In this document: positions 5,993-12,643 of the stretch, one piece after another
How positions within the stretch are numbered: the first letter of the stretch is position 1
How the letters are laid out: each line of letters opens with the position of its first letter
DNA from: JAIVJN01 sp036732565
Lineage (GTDB): Bacteria > Acidobacteriota > Vicinamibacteria > Vicinamibacterales > UBA2999
Direction of reading: 5' to 3'
Assembly (NCBI GenBank): GCA_036732565.1
Contig: DAINCF010000023.1
Location: forward strand, 1 to 25,956
DNA length: 25,956 nt
Made by a program: the position numbers and the translations under genes
Notes under the pieces: model-generated
What the model was told of the DNA's origin: nothing
Databases searched by the model: none
What the model saw: the letters and a program-made list of their open reading frames with translations, nothing else

Positions 5993-8596
5993 TTACTTCG
6001 TGGTCGTGTGAATCGCGTTGAACAGCAGACGGAACGTGGCATGCGCCTGGGCGCGGTGCTGGGGGCGGATGCCGAAGAGGATGACACGCCCGGGACCGAT
6101 GCGCGCCTCGATCATCGCGCCTTTGCCGGCGATGAGCGGCGCGCCTTCGAGCCAGCCGCTCATCAGCACGTCTTTCTGGGCGTAACGCCCGATGACCCGT
6201 GGGCCGGACTGAGAGCCGTTGGATGAGGCAGCGCCGACGACTTCGTAGGCCCCGCCGAACGCGAAGAAGCCCGCGGTCTCGGACGGCACGCCATAGGTCA
6301 GTGGGCTCAGCGGATCGAGCTCCAGGCGCAGCAGCGAGCCCGGGCAGAAGAACTGTTCCGGCGGGAGACCGCGTACCACGTCTTTGACGGGAAGGCCGAA
6401 CGTGCTCACGGCGAGCTCACTGGCCGAGTCGAGCGTGATGAGCGTACCGCCGGCCTCGACGAACTGCTTCAACGCCGCGGTGCCCTCGGTGCCGATGCCG
6501 CCGATGTACTCGCGCGGCATCGTGCCTGTCGCATGCCCGTTCAGCAGCCGGTCACTCGATTGATCCGGCACGATGATGACGTCGACCCGCGACTTCAGAC
6601 TGCCGTGACGGAGATCCTGGTCGCTGAGGTTCTCGTACGGGAACTCGTAGCGCTCGAGCAGCCACCGCGTCCATCCCTCGTCGATGTTCTCGACCCACGA
6701 CTTGTAGAGGCCCACGCGGGGACGCGCGACCGGCACCAGACGATCGGGCAGCGATCCGCGCTCGCCGGTCACACGCAAGCCGAGATCGATCGCCAGGCGT
6801 TCGACCACGCGCCGCACCGGCTCCGAGTCCCTGACCACAATCGCGCCGGGCGCGTAGGTGAAGCCTTCCAGCTCGAGCGGCGTGCTGCTCCACGACACCG
6901 TGGCATTGGCCGCCAGCAGGCGGTTGAGCGCGATGGAGGCGCCGGTGCCACGACCGTCGATCACGAAATACGTCGGCCGCCGATCGCCCCACACGCGTTC
7001 GGGCGTGATCGTCGACTGCTCCAGCTTCACCGTAGGTGGAGGTTGGAACGTCTGCTCGATGCGATCCAGCTCCACGCCCATCTGCCATGGCAGCGTCCAT
7101 CCGGCGACGTCGTACGGTCGCTCCGGCGGCTGATTCGGTGCGAGACGACGAACCGGGTACTCCTGCTTTTCGAGCAGCGTCTTCACGTAGGCGCGGAACG
7201 GCTGCGCCATCATGATCAGATCTGACCCAGGCGGGTACACCGTCTCTGCGACTCTAAACGACTCGAGCGACCGTTGCATCTCGACACCGCCATCGAGGAG
7301 GAGCTGCCGCAAGGTGTGCGCGGCGGATGCATCGAACTGATTCGCCGGCATGATGAACGCGAACGGCCCGCTCGTGCGACCCGCGTCCACCGCGCGGCTG
7401 CCCATGCGGTAGAAGTTGCGAAGAATCTCGGCGCGGTACTTCGACGCCCCCGCCAGCAGACCGCGCACCGCCGACAAGTCGTAGTCGACGATATCGCGCA
7501 GCTTCCACTCGCCGCCGGGCCACGGGTTGGGGAAGTTCACCTGCGCGCGGTACTCGGGCAAGCCGCGCGGCGATCCCTGCAACTCTTCGGTGGCTACGCG
7601 AATGGGCGTCGCCACGCGGACGCTGGCCACTTCCGTCAAGACGCACACGGTGTTGTGGCCGAGCGGCGCGGAATCCTCGTATCCAGGCCAGTAGTAATCG
7701 TAGAGGGCGTTCTGCACCACGCCCGCCCGCCCGTCCTCTTCCATCGCCAGGGCCATCGAATGACCGAGCAGACCGGCGGTTCTCCAGATGAGCGGGTCGT
7801 AGTTCGGATCGATCGGATCGTAGTTGGGTGGGACGAAGAACCGTGGTCCCCGCGGTCCCATCTGGTGCATGGTGAGGAATACCTGCGGGTGCCATTCACG
7901 ATAGAAGAACCGCGCCAGTGAGCGATTCTCAGCCATGTTCATCATGAAGGCGTCGCGATTGATGTCGTGGCCGACGTAGCGGTGGTAGAGCCAGGGCATC
8001 GGCGCGCCCTCGAATTCCGTGCCTTTCCACCGTTTGTACCAGTCGACCATCAGCACGTGCCCGTCGGGGTTGAGCGATGGGAACAGAATCAGGACGACCT
8101 CGCGCAGCAGGCGCATCGTGTCGGGATCGCGCGCGGTCGCGAGCGTGTGGAGGAGCTCGTTAGCCGCTTGGGTGGCGCCGATCTCGGACGCATGAATGCT
8201 TGCGCCGATAGCGACAATGACGGGCTGCGTCTCCGTCAACTTGAATGCCTGATCCTGACCAATGGATCTGGGATCGGCGAGCTGCTTGTTGATGGCCTTG
8301 ATGGCCTCGAGCCGTGTGAGGTTCTCCGGAGCGGAGATCACCGCGCCGAGCAAGCGATGGCCATCGGTCGTTGGCCCTGCGTCGACCAACTCCACACGAT
8401 CCGATGCCGCCGCCACGGTCTCGAAATACTTCTGAATCTCCGGCCACGCAGCCAGTTGCCGATCGGCGCCCATGCGAAACCCGAAGAACGTTTCGGGTGC
8501 GGCCACGGCCGATGGCGCTTGCGTAGCCGCGGCCTGTGCCAGCGAGAGCGCTGGTGCGCCGAGGAGTGCCACCAGCAGGTATGCACACACGCGCAT
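5993..8596 (-). CDS. Exported M14-family zinc carboxypeptidase-like protein
   Basis: An 867-residue protein with an N-terminal signal peptide (MRVCAYLLVALLGAPALSLA). The peptidase M14 domain shows the zinc ligands HASE (H135, E138) and H244 in LTMHQMG, the substrate-side motifs NPDGH and GHDINRDAF, and a general-base glutamate in VLTEVAS (E321). The last 450 residues hold a second region resembling a class I glutamine amidotransferase-like or flavodoxin-like fold (VDVIIVPDQSS, GGTLITLDSAS, RVILFGIRPQHRAQAH), common in long M14 proteins of this type. It probably degrades peptides in the periplasm or outside the cell. Starts at 8605 and 8746 are also open; I prefer 8596 because it gives the cleanest signal peptide. 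No start has a convincing ribosome site. Confidence 0.88.
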   Translation of the reverse strand: MRVCAYLLVALLGAPALSLAQAAATQAPSAVAAPETFFGFRMGADRQLAAWPEIQKYFETVAAASDRVELVDAGPTTDGHRLLGAVISAPENLTRLEAIKAINKQLADPRSIGQDQAFKLTETQPVIVAIGASIHASEIGATQAANELLHTLATARDPDTMRLLREVVLILFPSLNPDGHVLMVDWYKRWKGTEFEGAPMPWLYHRYVGHDINRDAFMMNMAENRSLARFFYREWHPQVFLTMHQMGPRGPRFFVPPNYDPIDPNYDPLIWRTAGLLGHSMALAMEEDGRAGVVQNALYDYYWPGYEDSAPLGHNTVCVLTEVASVRVATPIRVATEELQGSPRGLPEYRAQVNFPNPWPGGEWKLRDIVDYDLSAVRGLLAGASKYRAEILRNFYRMGSRAVDAGRTSGPFAFIMPANQFDASAAHTLRQLLLDGGVEMQRSLESFRVAETVYPPGSDLIMMAQPFRAYVKTLLEKQEYPVRRLAPNQPPERPYDVAGWTLPWQMGVELDRIEQTFQPPPTVKLEQSTITPERVWGDRRPTYFVIDGRGTGASIALNRLLAANATVSWSSTPLELEGFTYAPGAIVVRDSEPVRRVVERLAIDLGLRVTGERGSLPDRLVPVARPRVGLYKSWVENIDEGWTRWLLERYEFPYENLSDQDLRHGSLKSRVDVIIVPDQSSDRLLNGHATGTMPREYIGGIGTEGTAALKQFVEAGGTLITLDSASELAVSTFGLPVKDVVRGLPPEQFFCPGSLLRLELDPLSPLTYGVPSETAGFFAFGGAYEVVGAASSNGSQSGPRVIGRYAQKDVLMSGWLEGAPLIAGKGAMIEARIGPGRVILFGIRPQHRAQAHATFRLLFNAIHTTTK

Positions 8597-8748
8597 GGGG
8601 GCCATGATACAGGACACGTCGCGACGAGTTGTGCATTGTCCTTTGTGTGTAAGGCCGGACTCTTTCTGAACCATCGCGTTACGAATTTGCAACGTGCCGC
8701 GTGGTGGAAAGTGTGAGGTTTCAGCAAACGGCGCGCCCTTCCGCATAG

Positions 8749-8758
8749 ATCACGTGAT
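8749..8758. promoter_or_regulatory. Possible operator palindrome before the CpaE-like gene
   Basis: ATCACGTGAT is a perfect ten-base palindrome 29 bases before the ATG at 8787, in the divergent region between the M14 peptidase and the CpaE-like ATPase. It is at a position where a regulator could act on the plus-strand promoter. TACCGT at 8776-8781 could be a -10 element placing transcription at the start codon. The rest of the 190-base divergent region shows nothing I can name. Confidence 0.25.
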
Positions 8759-8786
8759 GGCACACGGGTTGCCTCTACCGTAAGAA

Positions 8787-9524
8787 ATGATCGTCACGTT
8801 TCTCGGGACCAAGGGCGGCACCGGCACGACGACCTTGGCTGTTAATTGCGCGGCGGACATCCACCGCCTCACGGGCCGGCGCACGTTAGCCGTCGACCTG
8901 AAAGCCGGACCCGGAGACGTTGCGGTCTTCCTCGGTTTACGCCCGCGCTACAACCTGCTCGATTTGCTGGACCAGCTGTCGTGGATGGATCCCGCGGCTA
9001 TTCCGCGTTTCGTCACCGAACATGAATGTGGGCTGCACGCGTTGACCGGTGCGGACGAGTTCGGTCGGCCCGCCGCGCGGGACGCCGAAGCGATCGATCA
9101 GGCGCTGCGCGCGTTGCCTGGCAGCTACGATTACGTTGTGGTCGACGCCGGGAGCATGCTCAATCCCTGTTCGGCCGCCGCGCTGCAACGCGCCGACGTC
9201 GTCGTGCTGGTCGCCAACCCCGACGTGCCCTGCCTGCGCAATCTGCCGCGATTGACCGATGCCGTCCGCCTGGCCGGCGTCGCCGCCGAGCGCATCCGCA
9301 TCGTGCTCAACCGGGCTTCCGACACCGGCGCCTTGCCGGTGACGCAGATCGAGACCGTGCTCGGCCGCCGCATCGACTTCACCGTGACCAGCGACTACAG
9401 AACGGTGGCGTCCGCGCTGAACGCCGGCGTGCCGGTGTCGACGCTGCGGACGTGCGATGTGCAGGCGCAGCTCGGCGCGCTCGCGCGTGGCGTGATCGGA
9501 TCCGATCTCAGAGTCGCTTCGTGA
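8787..9524 (+). CDS. CpaE/MinD-type P-loop ATPase (ParA superfamily)
   Basis: A 245-residue ATPase with a deviant Walker A motif, GTKGGTGTTT (residues 7-16), with the signature lysine at position 9, a Walker A' region (AVDLKAGPGDVAVFLGL), a Walker B-like strand (YDYVVVDAG) and a late asparagine-containing strand (IRIVLNRAS). The VFLGLRPRYNLLDLL segment is characteristic of the CpaE/TadZ branch, which places Flp/Tad pili or secretion machines at cell poles. The protein starts directly at the ATPase domain and lacks the receiver-like N-terminus of full CpaE. No tad, pil or chromosome-partition genes are in the window, so its partner is unknown. The ribosome site before ATG 8787 (TAAGAA) is weak. 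Confidence 0.82.
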   Translation: MIVTFLGTKGGTGTTTLAVNCAADIHRLTGRRTLAVDLKAGPGDVAVFLGLRPRYNLLDLLDQLSWMDPAAIPRFVTEHECGLHALTGADEFGRPAARDAEAIDQALRALPGSYDYVVVDAGSMLNPCSAAALQRADVVVLVANPDVPCLRNLPRLTDAVRLAGVAAERIRIVLNRASDTGALPVTQIETVLGRRIDFTVTSDYRTVASALNAGVPVSTLRTCDVQAQLGALARGVIGSDLRVAS

Positions 9525-9533
9525 TCGCTCGTG

Positions 9534-9803
9534 TCAGCCTTGAGGTTTGAGGCGCACCATCGTTGCGCCAAGGTCTGACTCGGGCGCATCCCAGAACGCG
9601 TCGACCAATGCATGAGAGGCGAGCAGCCGGTGCACGGCCGCGCGTTGCATGCCTTTGCCTCGCCCGTGAATCAGCCGCACCAGCCCGAATCCCGCCTCGC
9701 GAGCGGCGCCGAGGTAGTCATCGACCACCGCCGTGACATCGCGAGGCGCGAAGGCGTGGAGATCGATCGCGTCCTCAATCGGGACGCGATGCGGCTCGGT
9801 CAT
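9534..9803 (-). CDS. Smr-domain protein
   Basis: An 89-residue protein made of a single Smr domain, with the DLHAF motif at 14-18 and HGRGKG at 46-51, in the order expected for the family. Smr domains, also found at the C-terminus of MutS2, are nucleases acting on branched DNA or on mRNA in collided ribosomes; which applies to small stand-alone forms is not settled. The start ATG (9803-9801) lies inside the end of queF in another frame, with a 29-base overlap, so the two are co-transcribed. The functional link between a deazaguanine reductase and Smr is unclear. The 3' end converges on the CpaE-like gene with only 9 bases between them. Confidence 0.85.
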   Translation of the reverse strand: MTEPHRVPIEDAIDLHAFAPRDVTAVVDDYLGAAREAGFGLVRLIHGRGKGMQRAAVHRLLASHALVDAFWDAPESDLGATMVRLKPQG

Positions 9804-10140
9804 ACTCCGCGGTCACCTTTGTCGTGATGCCGCCGCGCGCGCTGAAATCGCCGATCACGGTCATGCGTCGCGGCTGGCAGGCGCCCACGAGATCGTCGAG
9901 GATCTGGTTGGTCGCGGCTTCGTAGAAGATGCCTTGATTGCGATAGGCGAGCAGGTAGTACTTGAGCGATTTGAGCTCGATACACCTGCCATCCGGCACG
10001 TAGCGGATGCGAATCACGCCGAAATCCGGGAGTCCCGTCTTCGGACACATTGACGTGAATTCGGGGCAATCGATGGCGATCTCGTAGTCGCGCTCGGGTC
10101 GCGGGTTGGGGAAGGTCTCGATCGTGCCCGCGCTGGACAT
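9775..10140 (-). CDS. queF: NADPH-dependent 7-cyano-7-deazaguanine reductase
   Basis: A 121-residue single-domain (unimodular) QueF of the tunnelling fold. It reduces preQ0 to preQ1 in the biosynthesis of queuosine, a modified base of tRNA anticodons. The nucleophile is C32 in SMCPKTGLPDFG, with D39 as the probable acid. The QueF signature ELKSLKYY (from E55) lies about 20 residues later. Length and motif order fit the Bacillus-type enzyme. Other queuosine genes are not adjacent. The gene overlaps the Smr gene and is divergent from the HU gene. The upstream 185 bases hold a small palindrome but no recognisable preQ1 riboswitch. Confidence 0.95.
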   Translation of the reverse strand: MSSAGTIETFPNPRPERDYEIAIDCPEFTSMCPKTGLPDFGVIRIRYVPDGRCIELKSLKYYLLAYRNQGIFYEAATNQILDDLVGACQPRRMTVIGDFSARGGITTKVTAEYDRAASRPD

Positions 10141-10158
10141 GAGAAAATTCTAGCATTT

Positions 10159-10176
10159 CATGGGCTTTAGCCCATG
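10159..10176. repeat. Short palindrome upstream of queF
   Basis: CATGGGCTTTAGCCCATG is an 8-base perfect inverted repeat around TT, just upstream of queF in the divergent region. Elements of this form (TGGGCT..AGCCCA) are widely scattered in intergenic DNA of high-GC bacteria. It could also be a hairpin in the queF leader. No further copy was seen in the window. Confidence 0.5.
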
Positions 10177-10194
10177 GCCCGGACGCGACGCCGA

Positions 10195-10223
10195 TTGACA
10201 GCCCACTACGTGCGCGCTAGCAT
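10195..10223 (+). promoter_or_regulatory. sigma-70 promoter of the HU gene
   Basis: TTGACA at 10195-10200 is a perfect -35 element. TAGCAT at 10218-10223 matches four of six bases of the -10 consensus, and the spacer is exactly 17 bases. The expected transcription start near 10230 leaves an untranslated leader of about 95 bases with GC-rich self-complementary segments (10254-10281) before the HU gene. This is the best housekeeping promoter in the window. Confidence 0.65.
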
Positions 10224-10325
10224 TACCAACGATTTTTCGCCATTTTCCGCAGGCCGGCGCTTCCGCGCGCGGCTCGGCCGGCGGCGACTTTCCAAAGGCG
10301 CGCGATACTCACCAGGGGGTAACCG

Positions 10326-10625
10326 ATGGCAGAAGCCCGTAGACTGGGCAAATCGGAGCTGTTCTCGCATTTCGCTGAGCGGTTCGAGGTCAAGCGCACG
10401 CAGGCGCGCGAGTTCTTCGATGAGCTGACGACGCTGTGCGAAAAGGAGTTGAAGAGGTCGGGCGAATTCGTGCTGCCCGGCATGGTCAAGCTCGTCGTTC
10501 AGAAGCGCAAGGCGCGCATGGGTCGCAATCCCGCGACCGGCGAGCCGATCAAGATTCCGGCCAAGACCGTCGTCAAGGCGCGGATCGTCAAACAGCTCAA
10601 GGACGCCGTTCTGCCGCGCAAGTAG
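10326..10625 (+). CDS. HU/IHF-family DNA-binding protein
   Basis: A 99-residue member of the bacterial histone-like family. It shows an N-terminal helix pair, the beta-arm signature RMGRNPATGEPIKIPA (about 56-71) and a C-terminal helix ending in lysine and arginine. Such proteins bind as dimers, bend DNA and compact the nucleoid. The start is decided by AGGGGG six bases before ATG 10326. Compared with classic HU (90 residues), it has a charged N-terminal extension (MAEARRLGK) and a degenerate N-terminal domain, as in many Acidobacteriota paralogues, so I do not assign hupA/hupB or ihfA/ihfB. It is a single gene with its own promoter and a hairpin after the stop. Confidence 0.92.
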   Translation: MAEARRLGKSELFSHFAERFEVKRTQAREFFDELTTLCEKELKRSGEFVLPGMVKLVVQKRKARMGRNPATGEPIKIPAKTVVKARIVKQLKDAVLPRK

Positions 10626-10654
10626 CTCACGCACGCCCCGGGGTGGCCTGAGGC

Positions 10655-10676
10655 CGGGAACGGTTCGCCGTTCCCG
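10655..10676. terminator. Hairpin with TTCG tetraloop between convergent genes
   Basis: CGGGAACGG, the loop TTCG, and CCGTTCCCG form a perfect nine-base stem with a stable UUCG tetraloop. It lies 30 bases after the HU stop and 42 bases from the NtrC-like stop on the other strand, so it can act on both transcripts. No T-run follows on either side, so it may be an L-shaped or Rho-assisted terminator, or a 3' end stabiliser. Confidence 0.6.
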
Positions 10677-10717
10677 CGCACGGGCATCCCACCACCCCAG
10701 CGTCTTCCCAGCTCGTT

Positions 10718-12130
10718 TCAGGACAGCCCTTTGACCCGTCTGGCGATCTCGCGAATCGCCAGTCGGTCCATCTTGAACTTCAACGTGCTCAGCGGTACGC
10801 CGAGGTAGCGAGCCGTCTGGGTGACGTTCCAGCCGCTGCGCTCGAGCGCGCGCACGAGGAAGTTGCGCTCGAAGGTCGTCAATGCGCGTTCGAGCAGGCT
10901 CGTGTCGGACGTGGTCTGATCGAGCTGCGCGACATGGAACTCGAACGGCAGGTGCTCGTCGGTGATCCACTCGTGGTCGCAGGTCGCGACCAGCCGCTCG
11001 ACCAGGTTCTCGAGCTCGCGGATGTTCCCCGGCCACCAGTAGTTGCTCAGCATCTCGAGCGTCGTATCGGCGATGCCCTCGATGTTCTTGCGGAATCGTG
11101 CGTTGTAGCGGCGGAGAAAGAATTCCGCGAGCGCGGGTAGATCCTCCATGCGCTCCCGGAGGGGCGGCAGGCGCAGCGGGATGACGTTGACGCGATAGAA
11201 GAGGTCTTCGCGGAACGTCCCCTCCTTGACCGCGCGCTCCAGGTTCACGTTGGTGGCGGCGATGAGTCGGAACGACGTCGGGATCGGCTTGTTGCCGCCG
11301 ACGCGCTCGATCTCGCCTTCTTGAATCGCGCGCAGGAGCTTGGCTTGCAGCTCGAGGCGGAGGTCGCCGATCTCGTCCAGGAACAGCGTGCCCCCGCTGG
11401 CGAGTTCGAACTTGCCGACGCGCTGCTGCAGCGCGCCGGTGAACGCGCCGCGCTCGTGCCCGAACAGCGTGCTCTCGACCAGGTCCCGGGGGATCGCCGC
11501 GAGATTCACCGCGACGAACGGGGCGTCGGGACTCCCCGACTCGCGGTGCAACAGCCGCGCCAGCAGCTCCTTGCCCGTGCCGCTCTCGCCGAGAATCAAC
11601 ACGGTGGCCGAGAGCTTGGAGATCTTCTGGACGACCTCCAGCACTTCGCGCATGGCGCGACTCGGCCCGGCGACGAATTCGCGCTCGCCCGACTCCTGGA
11701 CCTCCTGCTGTAGCGTCAGCAGGCGGCGGCTGTGGTCCTGCCGCTCGATGGCTTGCCCGACCGCGGAGCGCAGCATGTCCGGGTTCGTGGTCTTCGGCAG
11801 GAAGTGGAAGGCGCCGAGCTTGATCGCGCGGACCGCGGCGTCGGTGTCCGATTCGGCGGAAACGAGGATGGTTTCGGCGAACGGATAGTTCTCACGAACG
11901 ATCGGCAGCAGCTCGAAGCCGCTGATGCCCGGCAGCGTCGTGTCGGCGAGCAGCACATCCACTTCTTCGCGGTTCATCATGGCGAGGCCCGCCTCGGCGG
12001 ACGCCGCCTTGAGCACGCGATGCTCGCGTTTGAGCGAAACGGTAAGGTGGTCGCGTGACCGTTCGTCAGCATCGATGACGAGAATGGTCTTCCGGCGTGC
12101 GGTCACGAGGGGAGTATCGCATAGCAGCAC
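10718..12130 (-). CDS. NtrC-type sigma-54-dependent response regulator
   Basis: A 470-residue protein with the three usual domains. The receiver has acidic residues D20 and D22, phospho-acceptor D63 (LLADTTLPG), S91 and K113. The AAA+ domain shows GESGTGKE at 181-188, the sigma-54 contact loop GAFTGA at 228-233 and a Walker B ending in D252-E253. The C-terminus is a Fis-type helix-turn-helix (WNVTQTARYLGVPLSTLKFK). It should activate sigma-54 promoters when phosphorylated. No histidine kinase is adjacent, so its signal is unknown. The start is uncertain: ATG 12130 lacks a clear ribosome site, and an in-frame GTG at 12106 would give VTARRKTILVID, nearer the usual start. The 3' end converges on the HU gene. 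Confidence 0.95.
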   Translation of the reverse strand: MLLCDTPLVTARRKTILVIDADERSRDHLTVSLKREHRVLKAASAEAGLAMMNREEVDVLLADTTLPGISGFELLPIVRENYPFAETILVSAESDTDAAVRAIKLGAFHFLPKTTNPDMLRSAVGQAIERQDHSRRLLTLQQEVQESGEREFVAGPSRAMREVLEVVQKISKLSATVLILGESGTGKELLARLLHRESGSPDAPFVAVNLAAIPRDLVESTLFGHERGAFTGALQQRVGKFELASGGTLFLDEIGDLRLELQAKLLRAIQEGEIERVGGNKPIPTSFRLIAATNVNLERAVKEGTFREDLFYRVNVIPLRLPPLRERMEDLPALAEFFLRRYNARFRKNIEGIADTTLEMLSNYWWPGNIRELENLVERLVATCDHEWITDEHLPFEFHVAQLDQTTSDTSLLERALTTFERNFLVRALERSGWNVTQTARYLGVPLSTLKFKMDRLAIREIARRVKGLS

Positions 12131-12174
12131 GAGCTGGCGCGCGCTGACCCACGGGCTGATAAGCTGGCATCGAC

Positions 12175-12423
12175 ATGTCGCCGCTGCTCTGGCTGCTGGT
12201 CGTTACCGGTTGGCTCATCGCGCTCGTCGCCTGGATGCTGGCGCGGCGGCTGTCACGGCGTCTCGCGGAGCTGACGAAAATGTACTGGGAGCTCAAGTAC
12301 GACGTCGGCGAGATGAAAGCACGCCTGCGCGCGCTGGCGCCCGACGACACCAATCCGCCGCCACCCTCCCGCGCGCCCGTGCAGGGCTTTGTGGCCCTGA
12401 CGGACGTGAAGAAGCGTACGTAG
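12175..12423 (+). CDS. Small single-span membrane protein, function unknown
   Basis: An 82-residue protein. Residues 3-23 form one hydrophobic helix (PLLWLLVVTGWLIALVAWML), followed by an Arg-rich stop-transfer segment, a probable short coiled coil (RLAELTKMYWELKYDVGEMK) and a Pro-rich tail. The N-terminus is probably outside the cytoplasm and the tail inside. No domain is recognised. It is divergent from the NtrC-like gene with 44 bases between starts, where TAAGCT (12160-12165) could be a -10 element. Its TAG stop is part of palindrome copy 2, so the C-terminus is set by the repeat. It is likely real because the membrane segment, charge pattern and repeat-bounded end fit a gene, but the length is small. 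Confidence 0.65.
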   Translation: MSPLLWLLVVTGWLIALVAWMLARRLSRRLAELTKMYWELKYDVGEMKARLRALAPDDTNPPPPSRAPVQGFVALTDVKKRT

Positions 12424-12447
12424 GGGCGGCTCGCGAGCCGCCCCTAC
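12420..12447. repeat. 28-base palindrome, copy 2 (stop codon of small membrane protein)
   Basis: A perfect palindrome with half-site GTAGGGGCGGCTCG. Bases 2-4 are the TAG stop of the small membrane protein gene. It is followed at 12452-12474 by a short tandem array of CCTCCAAG (about 2.5 units). Confidence 0.85.
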
Positions 12448-12519
12448 TCGTCCTCCAAGCCTCCAAGCCTCCAGTGCCTGCGCTCGCGTTCTTGACTCGA
12501 TGCGCTCTTCCAAGCGACA

Positions 12520-12548
12520 TTGAGGGGTTGTCTTTCCGTCATTCATAT
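12520..12548 (+). promoter_or_regulatory. Weak candidate promoter of the lpd operon
   Basis: TTGAGG at 12520-12525 and TCATAT at 12543-12548 are 17 bases apart in the 200-base region before lpd. The match to sigma-70 consensus is modest (4 of 6 and 3 of 6). TTGACT at 12492-12497 is an alternative -35 without a good partner. Confidence 0.28.
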
Positions 12549-12554
12549 CGGCCA

Positions 12555-12617
12555 TTGGCGCGCGGAGCGCGCCAACGAGACACTGGCCAACCAGCCAAGG
12601 GTTCTGTTCGTGGCTGG
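12555..12617 (+). promoter_or_regulatory. Two hairpins in the lpd leader
   Basis: TTGGCGCGC and GCGCGCCAA (12555-12575) form a perfect nine-base stem around GGA. CCAGCCA (12591-12597) pairs with TGGCTGG (12611-12617) over a 13-base loop. Both lie between the candidate promoter and the AAGGAG ribosome site of lpd (12631-12636), so they would be in its 5' untranslated RNA. They match no riboswitch class I know. Confidence 0.4.
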
Positions 12618-12643
12618 CTCCCTAACGCATAAGGAGTTGGTCT

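Noticed and set aside
10141..10325. A preQ1 riboswitch upstream of queF
   Set aside because: The region has a small palindrome and the HU promoter on the other strand, but no preQ1 aptamer-like sequence that I can recognise.
10718..12174. A two-component pair formed by the NtrC-like regulator and the small divergent membrane protein
   Set aside because: The membrane protein has only 82 residues and no kinase or sensor motifs. Divergent placement alone does not show a link.
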